From Synergistaceae bacterium (lineage in GTDB: Bacteria; Synergistota; Synergistia; Synergistales; Aminobacteriaceae), in contig JAHDLC010000023.1 in NCBI GenBank assembly GCA_018436595.1, positions 1 to 64,000 on the forward strand: 64,000 bases of DNA, in the 5' to 3' direction. This document shows, one piece after another, positions 7,969 to 16,930 of this stretch. Made by a program: the position numbers and the translations under genes. The notes under the pieces are model-generated. The model was not told the DNA's origin. It worked only from the letters and a program-made list of their open reading frames with translations, and searched no databases. How positions within the stretch are numbered: position 1 is the stretch's first letter; every line of letters starts with the position of its first letter.

Positions 7969-8919
7969 ATGATATCCGTTCTGAAAACCTTTCCAGATAA
8001 AAAGAACGTTCCTTTGACCCTGGAGACCCTGGAGACAGGGAGCTGGATCAACATGACCGCTCCCACGAGGGAGGAGATCGATGCTGTGAGCCGGGCGGTG
8101 AAGTGTCCCGCCGACTTTCTCGCCGCCGCCCTGGACCCGGAGGAAGCCTCCCGCATCGAGGCCGACGACGGCTGCCTTCTCGTGGTGATCAACGTCCCCA
8201 AGGTGGAAGGGAACTTCAGGTTCGACGCCATCCCCATGGGCGTCATCATCACAACGGAGCATATCGTCACCGTCGCCCTGGAGCAGAACGATGTCCTCCC
8301 GTCCTCCCCGGGTGCCCTGAACGCCTTCAGTACCTTCAAGCGGACCCGCTTCCTGTTCCAGGTGCTCTTCCGCACCGCCACCCTCTTCCTCAAGTACCTG
8401 GTCCAGATCGACCGCCGTTCCAACACCATCGAGGCGAACCTCAGAAAATCCATGAGAAACGAGGAACTCTTCCAGCTCCTCGACCTCGAGAAGAGCCTTA
8501 CCTATTTCACCAGCGCCCTGCGGTCCAACAGGTCGGTGGTGGACAAGCTCATCCGGCTCTGCGCCAACTCCCAGATGCACGAGATCGTCAAGGTCCGGGA
8601 GGAGGACGAGGAGCTCCTGGAGGACGTGAAGATCGAGTACGACCAGGCGTATGAAATGGTGCAGATGTACAGCAACATCCTCAGCGGGATGATGGATGCC
8701 TTTGCCTCCATCATCTCCAACAACCTGAACATGGTCATGAAATTCCTCGCCTCGATCACCATCATCCTGGCGATCCCCACCGTGGTGGCCAGTTTCTGGG
8801 GAATGAACGTCCACGTGCCCTTCGGCGGCCACCCCCTTGGCTTCTGGAGCGTTCTGGGAATCGCGGCGCTGTTCGCGGGAGGCTCGGCCTTCCTGCTCTG
8901 GAAGAAGCACATGCTGTAA
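7969..8919 (+). CDS. corA: CorA-family divalent cation transporter
   Basis: A 316-residue CorA-type Mg2+/Co2+ channel. It has a long cytoplasmic N-terminal domain (residues 1-250) and two C-terminal membrane helices. The signature pore motif GMN occurs in FWGMNVHVPF at residues about 278-287. I chose the ATG at 7969, after GAAGGGGGGA, rather than longer readings, because the leader upstream contains the promoter, a short ORF and an attenuator. A small single-helix membrane protein follows 28 nt downstream. Confidence 0.92.
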   Translation: MISVLKTFPDKKNVPLTLETLETGSWINMTAPTREEIDAVSRAVKCPADFLAAALDPEEASRIEADDGCLLVVINVPKVEGNFRFDAIPMGVIITTEHIVTVALEQNDVLPSSPGALNAFSTFKRTRFLFQVLFRTATLFLKYLVQIDRRSNTIEANLRKSMRNEELFQLLDLEKSLTYFTSALRSNRSVVDKLIRLCANSQMHEIVKVREEDEELLEDVKIEYDQAYEMVQMYSNILSGMMDAFASIISNNLNMVMKFLASITIILAIPTVVASFWGMNVHVPFGGHPLGFWSVLGIAALFAGGSAFLLWKKHML

Positions 8920-8947
8920 TGGCCCCGAAAGGGGAGGAGGCACGAAG

Positions 8948-9175
8948 ATGGCAAAGAAACGACGGGAAGAAAGGGAGCCCTGGGAGTACCTCGGGAAAAA
9001 ACACGTGCTCTGGAAGCAGATCATCGTCCTTCTGCTGTCGGTCATCGCCCTCTTTCTCATCGTCGTCCTCGGCGATTTCCTGTTCCACTGTTTTCACCTC
9101 GGCAAGGACTGGTCCGACTCCCTTCTGGTAAGGATGATCGTGGAGCGGCGGATGATCCTTCCTTTTTTCAGGTAA
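8948..9175 (+). CDS. Small single-pass membrane protein downstream of corA
   Basis: A 75-residue hypothetical protein. A charged N-terminus (MAKKRREEREPWEYLGKKH) precedes one strongly hydrophobic helix (IIVLLLSVIALFLIVVLG, residues about 25-43) and a short basic tail ending MILPFFR. The ATG at 8948 follows GGGGAGGAGGCACGAAG. It shares the transcript with corA and ends just before a strong terminator. It could be an accessory subunit of CorA, but I recognise no family. Confidence 0.7.
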   Translation: MAKKRREEREPWEYLGKKHVLWKQIIVLLLSVIALFLIVVLGDFLFHCFHLGKDWSDSLLVRMIVERRMILPFFR

Positions 9176-9180
9176 GTGCA

Positions 9181-9214
9181 AGGGCCTTCCCGGCGAAAGG
9201 GGAAGGCCTTTTTC
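9181..9214 (+). terminator. Intrinsic terminator after corA operon
   Basis: GGCCTTCCC (9183-9191) and GGGAAGGCC (9200-9208) form a 9-bp stem with an 8-nt loop, followed by TTTTT. Confidence 0.9.
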
Positions 9215-9270
9215 CTTTCTCCCCCGGACGCTCCGGCCTTCCCCTGTACGGCATCTCCCATTGTGCGGTC

Positions 9271-9306
9271 AGCGGGGAGCGTCACCGGCGCCCGTCTGGG
9301 CCGCCG
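9271..9306. repeat. Partial copy of the 7520-7684 element, inverted
   Basis: The 18 bases AGCGGGGAGCGTCACCGG match the reverse complement of 7652-7669 exactly. The following 18 bases match with three or four substitutions, up to GGGCCGCCG. The copy ends directly against the promoter of the next gene. Outer arms and inner hairpins are missing, so it is a truncated copy. The rest of the 9176-9489 gap holds a terminator, this copy, a promoter and an otherwise featureless leader. Confidence 0.7.
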
Positions 9307-9309
9307 TTT

Positions 9310-9338
9310 TTGACCTCACGGCTTTTTTGCAGTATAAT
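9310..9338 (+). promoter_or_regulatory. Predicted promoter for the OpuAC-type gene
   Basis: TTGACC (9310-9315) and TATAAT (9333-9338) are spaced by 17 nt, a near-consensus vegetative promoter. Start of transcription near 9345 gives a leader of about 145 nt, in which I see no clear known riboswitch. Confidence 0.8.
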
Positions 9339-9489
9339 AATTTCATTAGTTTTCCAAAAGCAGAGTACTCCGTCTGTGCAGCAATTCTGTCGATACAGCT
9401 CCCCGGCAGTCCGGCGGAGATTTTGTTCCCTGGCTTTTCCTGCCTTCTATGTCCTTCCGAAGGGCTAAATCCATGAAAGGAGCAGATAG

Positions 9490-10503
9490 ATGAAAAAATA
9501 CGCATTTTTCGTCCTACTGGTTTTGTGTCTTGTGCCGGCCTCGGTTTTCGGCACCCCCCTGCAGGCTTCAGGAGACGAGCCTCCTGTTGTGTTCGCTGAT
9601 TTCAGCTGGGACAGCGTCCAGTTTCACAACAGGGTGGCGGGCTTTATTCTCGAACACGGATTCGGCAAAAAAGTGGTCTATTCCTTCACTGAGGAAGTGC
9701 CCGGTTTTCTTGGGCTCGAGCGTGGGGATTTCCACCTGGCCATGGAGACCTGGGTTGACAATTCCGCTCCCTACTGGGAAAAGGCGGAGAAGAACGGCAG
9801 GATGGTCAGCCTCGGCAGAAATTACGAGGATGCGCCCCAGGGCTGGTATGTTCCCACCTTTCTGATCAAGGGCGACCCTTCCAGGGGCATCGAACCCTCG
9901 GCCCCCGGACTGAAGTCGGTATCAGACCTGCCCCGTTACTGGGAGCTGTTCAAAGATCCTGAGGACGAAACGAAAGGCCGTTTTCTGAACGGCCCCACGG
10001 GGTGGCACGTGAGCGTCACCAATGCCGCGAAGCTTCAGGCCTACGGCCTGAACGAGCACTTCAACAACTTCCACGCCGGGTCGGCGTCAGCCCTTGCCGT
10101 GGGCATAGCGTCGGCCTACGAAAGAGGGAAGGCCGTCCTCGCCTATTACTGGGAACCGACTCCTCTCCTTGGAAAGTACGACATGACGAAGCTCGAGGAA
10201 CCTCCCTACGATCCGGAAATTTTCAACACCACCGGCGGGTGCGATTTCCCCGCGTGCAGGGTGCTGAAGACAGGGAACACGGAATTTCTGGAGGCGGAGC
10301 CGCAGATCCGGGCCTTCATCGAGCGGTACACCACGACCCTCGAACTCACCAACCAGGCCCTTGCGTTCATGGAGGACAACAACCTCACCCATGGTGAAGC
10401 CGCCGCCGCGTTTCTGAAGAAGCAACCGGACCTGTGGCGGAAATGGGTTGACGGGCCTGTGGCGGAAAAGGTCGCCGCCGTGCTCGCGAATTCGGGGAAC
10501 TAA
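9490..10503 (+). CDS. OpuAC/ProX-type substrate-binding protein (betaine/choline/carnitine class)
   Basis: A 337-residue exported binding protein. It has a cleavable signal peptide (MKKYAFFVLLVLCLVPASVFG) and a periplasmic-binding fold of the glycine betaine/choline type. Family features include the early aromatic segment FADFSWDSVQFHN, MAMETWVDN-like FHLAMETWVDNSAPYW, GPTGWHV and YYWEPTPLLGKYDM. These aromatic residues usually cage a quaternary ammonium group. No ABC permease or ATPase is adjacent. Its stop overlaps the start of an acyltransferase gene (TAATG), indicating coupled expression. The natural ligand is inferred from the family, not shown. Confidence 0.85.
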   Translation: MKKYAFFVLLVLCLVPASVFGTPLQASGDEPPVVFADFSWDSVQFHNRVAGFILEHGFGKKVVYSFTEEVPGFLGLERGDFHLAMETWVDNSAPYWEKAEKNGRMVSLGRNYEDAPQGWYVPTFLIKGDPSRGIEPSAPGLKSVSDLPRYWELFKDPEDETKGRFLNGPTGWHVSVTNAAKLQAYGLNEHFNNFHAGSASALAVGIASAYERGKAVLAYYWEPTPLLGKYDMTKLEEPPYDPEIFNTTGGCDFPACRVLKTGNTEFLEAEPQIRAFIERYTTTLELTNQALAFMEDNNLTHGEAAAAFLKKQPDLWRKWVDGPVAEKVAAVLANSGN

Positions 10504-12275
10504 TGGGCGTTCCTGCCCCGAAGGGCGGACCGGGGCTTCCCCGTCCGCCCTTCGACGATCCCGTCAGGAGCGGAGAGAAGCTGGTCGAATGGGCGGAGCC
10601 CCTTCTTTCTGAAAGTGAACTGACCCGGTCACGAGAAGCGGCCGAAGAGTTCGCCCTCTTCGGCGGTCCCGTGCTCCAGGGTGAACTGGACCGTATCCGG
10701 AACACCGAGGGAGATCATATCCTCGGCAGGCTGATTCCCTACTGGGAGGGATGGTACCTTTCGTCAAGGGATCCTCTGCCGGTCCACTCCAACCCCTTCT
10801 ACCTCTTCGCTTCCGACGGGCTGCCCGGCGGGGGCTGCCCCTACAGGCTGGCTGCCAGGCTGGCCCTGTCGGCTGCGGCGTTCTGCACCGAAATCGACAG
10901 GGGGTCTCTTGAACCGGACACGTTCAGGGGAGCCCCCCTGTGCATGAAGGAATATGAACGGCTCTTCCGGACTTCCCGGAGGGCTCTGCCTGGAACCGAC
11001 AGGCAGGTGACCGGAACGAAATCCGGCCCTGCCGCACGCTGTGCCCTCGTCATCTCCTGTGGAATTCCCTTTCTCCTCGAACTGTACTCGGAGGAGGGGG
11101 GCCTGAGGGATGTGGAGGAGACGGCCCGTCATCTCCGGGATATCGCGTCCCTCCCTCCGGGAGAAACCCCTCCCGTGGGGCTGATCACCACCCTTCAGCG
11201 GGATGAAGCGGCCCGGGGACGGCGGCTTCTCCTTGACGGGGGGGAGGACAACGAGCGGCTCCTTTCCCTCGCTGAGGAATCCCTTTTTGTCCTCCGCCTC
11301 GACGGTCCGTGCGGCTCCAGCCCCGAGGAGCGGGCACGGCACTTTCTCTTCGACGGAGGGCAGAACGGCTGGTATGAAAAATCCTTCCAGCTGATCGTCA
11401 CGGCGGACGGTCAGGCCGGGATCAACTTCGAACACACCTCCAGGGACGGGACCCACGTGGGTCGGCTCGTGAAGGAGATCCTTTCCCGGGCGCCTTCAGT
11501 GAAGGGAAGAGCGACGGGGCTTCGCGGGCCGGTCCGGCTGGACTTCGCCCTCTCCGGGGAATGCAGGGATTTTCTCGACGGGATTCCGGAAAAGGCCAGG
11601 GCTCTTTCCGATTCCAGAGTTCAGGACGTTTTCAGGTTTGACGCCTTCGGGACCGATGCAGTGAAGGAAGGCAACGTCAGCCCTGACGCCTTTGTCCAGA
11701 TTGCCATGCTCATGGCGGCGGAGAACCTGTGGGGGGAGCGCAGGAGCGTCTACGAGTCGGTCCAGCTCCGCCGCTTCGCAGGGGGACGCACGGAGGGAAC
11801 CCGTCCGCTCACCCGGGAAGCGGCCGCTTGTGTCGACGGCTTCCGTTCGGGCCGGGAATCTTCCGGCGCTCTCAGGAGGATGCTGTTCGAAGCCCAGCGG
11901 GCCCACCGGGAAAGGATACGGGAGTGCCTGGAAGGACGGGGCGTGGAGGGACATCTCCAGCTTCTGAGGGGCCTGTGGAGAGAGAGGGGAGGGGAACTCG
12001 GCCTGAAGGAGCCTGCCCTTTTCCGTTCCCCCGCCTGGGAAAAACTGACGTCCTGCCCGGTGTCCAGCAGCACGACGCCGGGAGAGGGATTCGCCCTCGC
12101 GGGATACGGCCCCGTCCAGCCGGGAGGGCTGGGTGTCCGCTATCTCTCCCGCAGGGATCACTTCATCTTCCACGTGTCATCATGGAAACGGGACGGCTCC
12201 CTGGCGCCGGAATACGCTTCCCGGCTGCGGAATGCCCTTGAAGCCATGGGAGGCGTCCTGCAGGACCGGGAATAA
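10503..12275 (+). CDS. Choline/carnitine O-acyltransferase homologue
   Basis: A 590-residue homologue of carnitine/choline acyltransferases, which transfer acyl groups between CoA and a hydroxylated quaternary amine. The catalytic-His motif appears as NFEHTSRDGTHVGRL (residues about 306-320), matching the family pattern E-H-[ST]-x-x-D-G. The C-terminal YGPVQPGGLGVRYLSRRDHF and FHVSSWK segments match the substrate-site end of the family. The length is near that of eukaryotic enzymes (about 600 residues). No signal peptide is seen, so it is cytoplasmic. It is translationally coupled to the OpuAC-type binding protein, which supports a quaternary-amine substrate. Confidence 0.85.
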   Translation: MGVPAPKGGPGLPRPPFDDPVRSGEKLVEWAEPLLSESELTRSREAAEEFALFGGPVLQGELDRIRNTEGDHILGRLIPYWEGWYLSSRDPLPVHSNPFYLFASDGLPGGGCPYRLAARLALSAAAFCTEIDRGSLEPDTFRGAPLCMKEYERLFRTSRRALPGTDRQVTGTKSGPAARCALVISCGIPFLLELYSEEGGLRDVEETARHLRDIASLPPGETPPVGLITTLQRDEAARGRRLLLDGGEDNERLLSLAEESLFVLRLDGPCGSSPEERARHFLFDGGQNGWYEKSFQLIVTADGQAGINFEHTSRDGTHVGRLVKEILSRAPSVKGRATGLRGPVRLDFALSGECRDFLDGIPEKARALSDSRVQDVFRFDAFGTDAVKEGNVSPDAFVQIAMLMAAENLWGERRSVYESVQLRRFAGGRTEGTRPLTREAAACVDGFRSGRESSGALRRMLFEAQRAHRERIRECLEGRGVEGHLQLLRGLWRERGGELGLKEPALFRSPAWEKLTSCPVSSSTTPGEGFALAGYGPVQPGGLGVRYLSRRDHFIFHVSSWKRDGSLAPEYASRLRNALEAMGGVLQDRE

Positions 12276-12290
12276 CGAAGCCGCCGAAAG

Positions 12291-12329
12291 CAGCAGGGAG
12301 TCCGGAAGAAGAAGCCGGACTCCCTGCTG
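12291..12329. terminator. Bidirectional terminator between convergent genes
   Basis: Perfect 15-bp arms CAGCAGGGAGTCCGG (12291-12305) and CCGGACTCCCTGCTG (12315-12329) with a 9-nt loop. They sit between the convergent acyltransferase and thiolase genes. T-runs are short on both sides. Confidence 0.65.
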
Positions 12330-12355
12330 TCATGTATGCGCCGCCTGTGCCGACG

Positions 12356-13537
12356 CTACAGGTTCCGGATCACCATTGCCACGCCCTGGCCCCCGCCGAT
12401 GCAGGCGCTGACGATGCCCAATTCCTTTTTTTGCGCCTTGAGGGAGTAGACCAGTGTGGCGAGGATCTTGCCGCCCGTTGCCCCGATGGGGTGGCCGAGG
12501 GCGATGGCCCCTCCGCAGGGGTTCAGCCTGTCCATGTCGAACTTCATCACCCTGTGGCAGGCAATAATCTGGGAGGAGAAGGCCTCGTTGATCTCGATGA
12601 TCTCCATGTCCTCCAGGGACATTTTTGCCATCTCCAGGGCCTTCGGCATGGCCACCGTGGGGCCGAGCCCCATGTGGACGGCGTCGAGGGCCCCGCTGGC
12701 GTACCCGGCGATCTCCGCCAGGGGAGTATAGCCGTTGGCCTTTGCCCAGTCGCTGTCCGCCACGATGTACGCGCTTCCGGCGTCGCAGAGGGCCGAGCTG
12801 GACCCCGCGGTGATGGAGCCGTCCTTTTTGAAGATCGCCGGGAGTTTGGCGAGGGACTCGAGAGAGGTGTCCTCCCGGGGAATCTCGTCTGTGTCGAAGA
12901 CGATGGTTCCCTTTTTCCTGTCCCGTATTTCCACCGGGACGATCTCGGAGGCGAAGCGGCCTTCTTTTATGGCGGCCACGGCCTTCCTGTGGCTGTCCAG
13001 GGCATACTCGTCCTGCTCTTCCCGTGTGATGGAATACTCCTCGTTGAGGACTTCCGCCGTGGCACCCATAAGCATGCCCGCCAGGGGGCAGTTGAAGCCG
13101 TCCTTGTGGAGGGCGTCCTCGGCCGCTTTTTCGCCCATGCGGAATCCCCACCGGGCTTCCTTGAGCAGGTAGGGCACGTTCGAGGCGCTCTCCATACCGC
13201 CGCCGGCGACGGCTTTCATGTCGCCGAGACGGATTTTGTCCGCTGCCAGCATGGCCGTCTTCAGGCTGGACCCGCACCGCTTGTTCACGGTGAACGCGGG
13301 GATCGACTGGGGAAGACCCGAACGGAACAGGGCGATCCGTGCGGGGTTGGCCCCGACGCCCGCCTGCCATCCGTTGCCCATGATGACCTCGCCGATGTCG
13401 TCCGGGTTCACGCCCGAACGCTTCACCGCCTCCTTCAGGGCTATGCCTCCGAGGTCCGGAGCCTCAAGCCCTTTGAGGCTCCCTCCGAACTTGCCTCCGG
13501 GGGTGCGGCAGACGCTTAAAAGAACAGGTTTTCCCAT
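12356..13537 (-). CDS. Acetyl-CoA acetyltransferase (thiolase)
   Basis: A 393-residue type II thiolase that condenses two acetyl-CoA or cleaves a 3-ketoacyl-CoA. The acyl-accepting Cys lies in VNKRCGSSLK (residue about 88). The catalytic His is in GGAIALGHPIGATGG and the second Cys in SACIGGGQGVAMV near the C-terminus. The ATG follows GAAAGGAGAGATGG. It is the last gene of a minus-strand operon with CoA-transferase A and B, a TRAP transporter and an aminotransferase. A role in processing a ketoacyl-CoA end product is likely. Confidence 0.93.
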   Translation of the reverse strand: MGKPVLLSVCRTPGGKFGGSLKGLEAPDLGGIALKEAVKRSGVNPDDIGEVIMGNGWQAGVGANPARIALFRSGLPQSIPAFTVNKRCGSSLKTAMLAADKIRLGDMKAVAGGGMESASNVPYLLKEARWGFRMGEKAAEDALHKDGFNCPLAGMLMGATAEVLNEEYSITREEQDEYALDSHRKAVAAIKEGRFASEIVPVEIRDRKKGTIVFDTDEIPREDTSLESLAKLPAIFKKDGSITAGSSSALCDAGSAYIVADSDWAKANGYTPLAEIAGYASGALDAVHMGLGPTVAMPKALEMAKMSLEDMEIIEINEAFSSQIIACHRVMKFDMDRLNPCGGAIALGHPIGATGGKILATLVYSLKAQKKELGIVSACIGGGQGVAMVIRNL

Positions 13538-13556
13538 GATCCTGCCATCTCTCCTT

Positions 13557-14231
13557 TCAGTCGATGCCCCTCATGGGGCACAGGTCGGGGGAAACGTCGT
13601 ATTCCATGGTGGTGTTGGCTCGAAGCTCCTCCTCGGTGACCTCGGGGGCAATTTCGCAGAGCGTCATTTTCCCGTCCACCTTGCGCATGAGGCAGAACTC
13701 CGTCACCACCACGCTGACCACCTTCTCCCCCGTGAGGGGCAGGGTGCACTCCTTCACCAGCTTCGGTCGCCCCTTCTTGTCGCAGTGGGTGGTGGCCACG
13801 TAGACGGCCCGGGCTCCCGTGACAAGGTCCATGGCGCCTCCCATGCCCGGCACCATTTTGCCGGGGATCATCCAGTTCGCCAGGTTGCCGGAGCTGTCCA
13901 CCTCCAGCGCGCCGAGGACCGTGGCGTCGAGGTGCCCGCCCCGGATGAGGCCGAAGCTCATGTCGCTCGCCACCAGGCTCGATCCCGGCAGCAGGGACAC
14001 GCACCGACCCCCGGCGCCGATGAATCTCAGGTCCTCTTTTTCAGGCTTGGGACCCGCCCCGACCACGCCGTTTTCCGTCTGGAGCAGCACGTGCACGTCC
14101 TCGGGAAGGTAGTCGGAGACCAGGGTGGGAATGCCTATTCCGAGGTTCACCACGGCACCGTCCTCGAAATCGAGGGCGATCCGCTTCGCTATCCTGTGGC
14201 GGATGACTTCTTCATCAAGTGCGGGAAGCAT
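13557..14231 (-). CDS. 3-oxoacid CoA-transferase subunit B
   Basis: A 224-residue beta subunit of a heteromeric family I CoA-transferase. The catalytic Glu is in LLQTENGVVGAGP (residue about 51). The NLGIGIPTLVSDYLP segment and GGHLDATVLGALEVD are typical. Its start overlaps the end of subunit A by 17 nt, which couples the two. The acid substrate (acetoacetate, butyrate or similar) cannot be fixed, but the neighbouring thiolase suits acetoacetate. Confidence 0.93.
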   Translation of the reverse strand: MLPALDEEVIRHRIAKRIALDFEDGAVVNLGIGIPTLVSDYLPEDVHVLLQTENGVVGAGPKPEKEDLRFIGAGGRCVSLLPGSSLVASDMSFGLIRGGHLDATVLGALEVDSSGNLANWMIPGKMVPGMGGAMDLVTGARAVYVATTHCDKKGRPKLVKECTLPLTGEKVVSVVVTEFCLMRKVDGKMTLCEIAPEVTEEELRANTTMEYDVSPDLCPMRGID

Positions 14232-14922
14232 AGTATCCGTCTCCTTTCAGTACGAGAATATCCACGAGCATGCCGGGGGTGACCACGTCGTTCGCGTCGA
14301 TTTCCCCCTCCGCCACTATGGTGTCCACTTCGGCGATGACCAGGTCCGCGGCGGTCGCCATGGCGGGGTTGAAATTCCGGCCCGTGCCGAAGTAGGTGAG
14401 GTTGCCCCACCGGTCGGCCTTGTGCCCCCGGATCAGGGCCACGTCGGCCTTGAGGGGGATCTCGAGGATGTATTTCTTTCCGTCGACTTCGATGACCTGC
14501 TTGCCTTCCTCGTGGATGGTCCCCACACCGGTGGGGGTGAGAACGCCTCCCAGGCCGAAGCCGCCGCAGCGGATCCTCTCGACGAAGCTCCCCTGGGGAA
14601 CGAGTTCGAGTTCCATCTTTCCCTCGTTGAAAAGTCTCTGGGTCTCCCGGTTCAGTCCGACGTGGGATGCTGTGACTTTCCGGCACTGGCCGTTCACCAC
14701 CAGCTTCCCGTGGCCGATTCCCTCGGGGTGCTGGTCGTTGGCGTAGAGGGTGTCGTTGGAGATGAGATGGAGATCTTTTGTTCCCTGGACCACGAGGGCG
14801 TCGATGAGGGTATAGGGAACCCCCGCGTAGTTGAATCCTCCCACCATGAGGGAGGAGCCGGGTTTCACGTTCTGAACCGCTTCCTCCGCAGACATGACGG
14901 GCTTGATGAGCTTATGGGCCAT
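14215..14922 (-). CDS. 3-oxoacid CoA-transferase subunit A
   Basis: A 235-residue alpha subunit of the same CoA-transferase. CoA-binding glycine-rich sequence is visible as KPGSSLMVGGFNYAGVP (residues about 21-37), with RCGGFGLGGVLTPTGVGT later in the chain. The ATG follows GGAGG 12 nt upstream. The gene lies 17 nt downstream of the TRAP permease and overlaps subunit B. Confidence 0.93.
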   Translation of the reverse strand: MAHKLIKPVMSAEEAVQNVKPGSSLMVGGFNYAGVPYTLIDALVVQGTKDLHLISNDTLYANDQHPEGIGHGKLVVNGQCRKVTASHVGLNRETQRLFNEGKMELELVPQGSFVERIRCGGFGLGGVLTPTGVGTIHEEGKQVIEVDGKKYILEIPLKADVALIRGHKADRWGNLTYFGTGRNFNPAMATAADLVIAEVDTIVAEGEIDANDVVTPGMLVDILVLKGDGYYASRT

Positions 14923-14939
14923 GAGTATGGAACACCTCC

Positions 14940-16895
14940 TCAGGATTGTGTACTGTCAGGAGCGGGCGAAGGATTTTTTTTCGCCTTCATTTTCTGGAGC
15001 AGGTAGACCCCCACGAGAAGGACGAGGGCCAGGATGTCCGTCGTCATGTTCGGCACGATGAGCAGGAAGGGGACCACCAGCAGGGCAAGTCTTTCCGGAA
15101 TGGAGAGGGGGGCGATGTAGTAGCCCTGCACTCCCGCCGAAAGACCGATAATCGCCATGAGGGCCGTGATGAAGGAGAATGTTATCTGCAGGATATTGCC
15201 CTGGAAGAGCAGGTGGGGATTGTAGACGAACATGTAGGGCACGAGGAATCCCGCCATGGCGGTGACGAGAGCCGTGAATCCCGTCTTCATGGGGTTGCTC
15301 TTCGCTATGCCCGCCGCCGCGTAGGTGGCCAGTGCCACGGGGGGTGTCACGTCGGCCAGCACGCCGAAGTAGAGGCAGAACAGGTGGGCCGACATGAGGG
15401 GAACACCCATCTGGTACAGGGCCGGCGCCGCAAGGGTGGACGTGATGATGTACTGGGCCGTTGTGGGGACTCCCATGCCGAGTATGATGGACCCGATCAT
15501 GGTGAGGATGAGGGCCAGGGGCAGGATGCCCTGGGACAGGCTGATGACGAAGGAGGAGAAGGCCAGTCCTATGCCCGTGATGCCGATGACGCCGATGACG
15601 AGGCCGGAGCATGCGCAGGCCGCCGCCACTTCTACGGCTCCCATGCCTCCGGCGATGAGCGCGTCGAGAAGCCGCTTCGGCGTCATTCGGTACTGGGGCT
15701 TGCCCATCCACGAGACGCACACCATGAGGACGATGGACCAGAAGACCGCCTTGACCGCCGAATAGCCGAGGGCCAGGAAGATGACAAGGGTGATGATGGG
15801 AAGAAGAAGATGCCATCCTTCCTTCAGGACTCTTCCCACTCTGGGGGCGGTTTCCTCGGTGAGGCTCTGGATTCCCCTCTTGCCCGCCCGGAAGTGGACC
15901 ATGGCGATGATGGAGATGAAGTACAGGGTGGCGGGTATAGCCGCCGCGACCACGATATCCCAGTAGGAGATGCCGAGGAACTGGGCCATGATGAACGCTG
16001 CCGCCCCCATGACCGGCGGCATGACCTGTCCTCCGGTGGATGAGGCAGCGACGACCGCTCCTGCGAAATTGGGAGTATATCCCGATTTTTTCATAAGAGG
16101 TATCGTAAAGGCTCCGGTAGTGACCGCGTTTGCCACAGAGCTTCCGGAGACCGTTCCCATAAGGCCGCTGGCCACGACCGCAGCCTTGCCGGGGCCGCCC
16201 TGGCTGCGCCCGGTCAGGGCGAGGGAAAGGTCGATGAAGAACTGGCCCGCCCCCGTGACGCTCAGAATGGCGCCGAAAAGAACGAAAAGGAAAATGAAGG
16301 AGGCTGACACCCCCAGGGGAACGCCGAAGATGCCGTCGGTCCTCAGGTACTGGAAGGGGGCGAGCTCTTCGAGAGGAAAGCCGCCATGGGCGAGGACTCC
16401 CGGAAAATAGGGACCGAAAAGGGCGTAGATGGTGGCGATGATGGCCACGATGGGAAGGGGCCATCCCATGGACCGTCTCCCCGCCTCGATGACGAGAATG
16501 ATCATCATGGTGCCGATGTAGATGTCAGATGCGATGGGCATGCCTTCCCTCATGGCGATGGCGTCCCAGTTCAGCAGGATGTTCAGGCATCCTCCCGCCA
16601 TGAGGGCCGCCAGGACCCAGTCCCATATGTCGATTTTGTTCTTCGGCCGTGACTTCGACACAGGGTAGATAAGGAAGATGAGGCTTCCCATGAACATCCA
16701 GTGAACGCCCCTCTGGTACATGGCCGAGAGAAGGCCGAACGCCGCTGTATAGAGGTGGAACAGCGACGCCGCGAGGGCTATGCCCGCCACCACCCAGTAC
16801 TGCCACCCAGAAAGTTCTCTCTTCCGCCCTTCGATCACCTCTTTTTCAAGAGGCGGAGGGCTGTGTTCCAAGGTGGTATTGTTTTCCGTCGTCAT
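14940..16895 (-). CDS. TRAP transporter fused permease (TAXI type)
   Basis: A 651-residue polytopic membrane protein in which the small DctQ-like and large DctM-like subunits are fused, as is usual for TAXI-type TRAP systems. The N-terminal four-helix portion (to about residue 190) is followed by the M domain with GSSVANAVTTGAFTIPLMKK and MGVPTTAQYIITSTLAAPAL, the conserved discontinuous-helix regions. It imports an organic acid or amino compound with Na+ or H+. The ATG follows GGAGG 7 nt upstream. It is separated from the receptor gene by a terminator-like hairpin that may lower its expression relative to the receptor. Confidence 0.92.
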   Translation of the reverse strand: MTTENNTTLEHSPPPLEKEVIEGRKRELSGWQYWVVAGIALAASLFHLYTAAFGLLSAMYQRGVHWMFMGSLIFLIYPVSKSRPKNKIDIWDWVLAALMAGGCLNILLNWDAIAMREGMPIASDIYIGTMMIILVIEAGRRSMGWPLPIVAIIATIYALFGPYFPGVLAHGGFPLEELAPFQYLRTDGIFGVPLGVSASFIFLFVLFGAILSVTGAGQFFIDLSLALTGRSQGGPGKAAVVASGLMGTVSGSSVANAVTTGAFTIPLMKKSGYTPNFAGAVVAASSTGGQVMPPVMGAAAFIMAQFLGISYWDIVVAAAIPATLYFISIIAMVHFRAGKRGIQSLTEETAPRVGRVLKEGWHLLLPIITLVIFLALGYSAVKAVFWSIVLMVCVSWMGKPQYRMTPKRLLDALIAGGMGAVEVAAACACSGLVIGVIGITGIGLAFSSFVISLSQGILPLALILTMIGSIILGMGVPTTAQYIITSTLAAPALYQMGVPLMSAHLFCLYFGVLADVTPPVALATYAAAGIAKSNPMKTGFTALVTAMAGFLVPYMFVYNPHLLFQGNILQITFSFITALMAIIGLSAGVQGYYIAPLSIPERLALLVVPFLLIVPNMTTDILALVLLVGVYLLQKMKAKKNPSPAPDSTQS

Positions 16896-16930
16896 GAATG
16901 AACCTCCATGGGGAAAGATGTGATCCTGTG

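Noticed and set aside
6901-9060. 719-codon minus-strand frame opposite mntP and corA
   Set aside because: It crosses three plus-strand genes with clear family motifs, a promoter and terminators. The translation has no recognisable domain.
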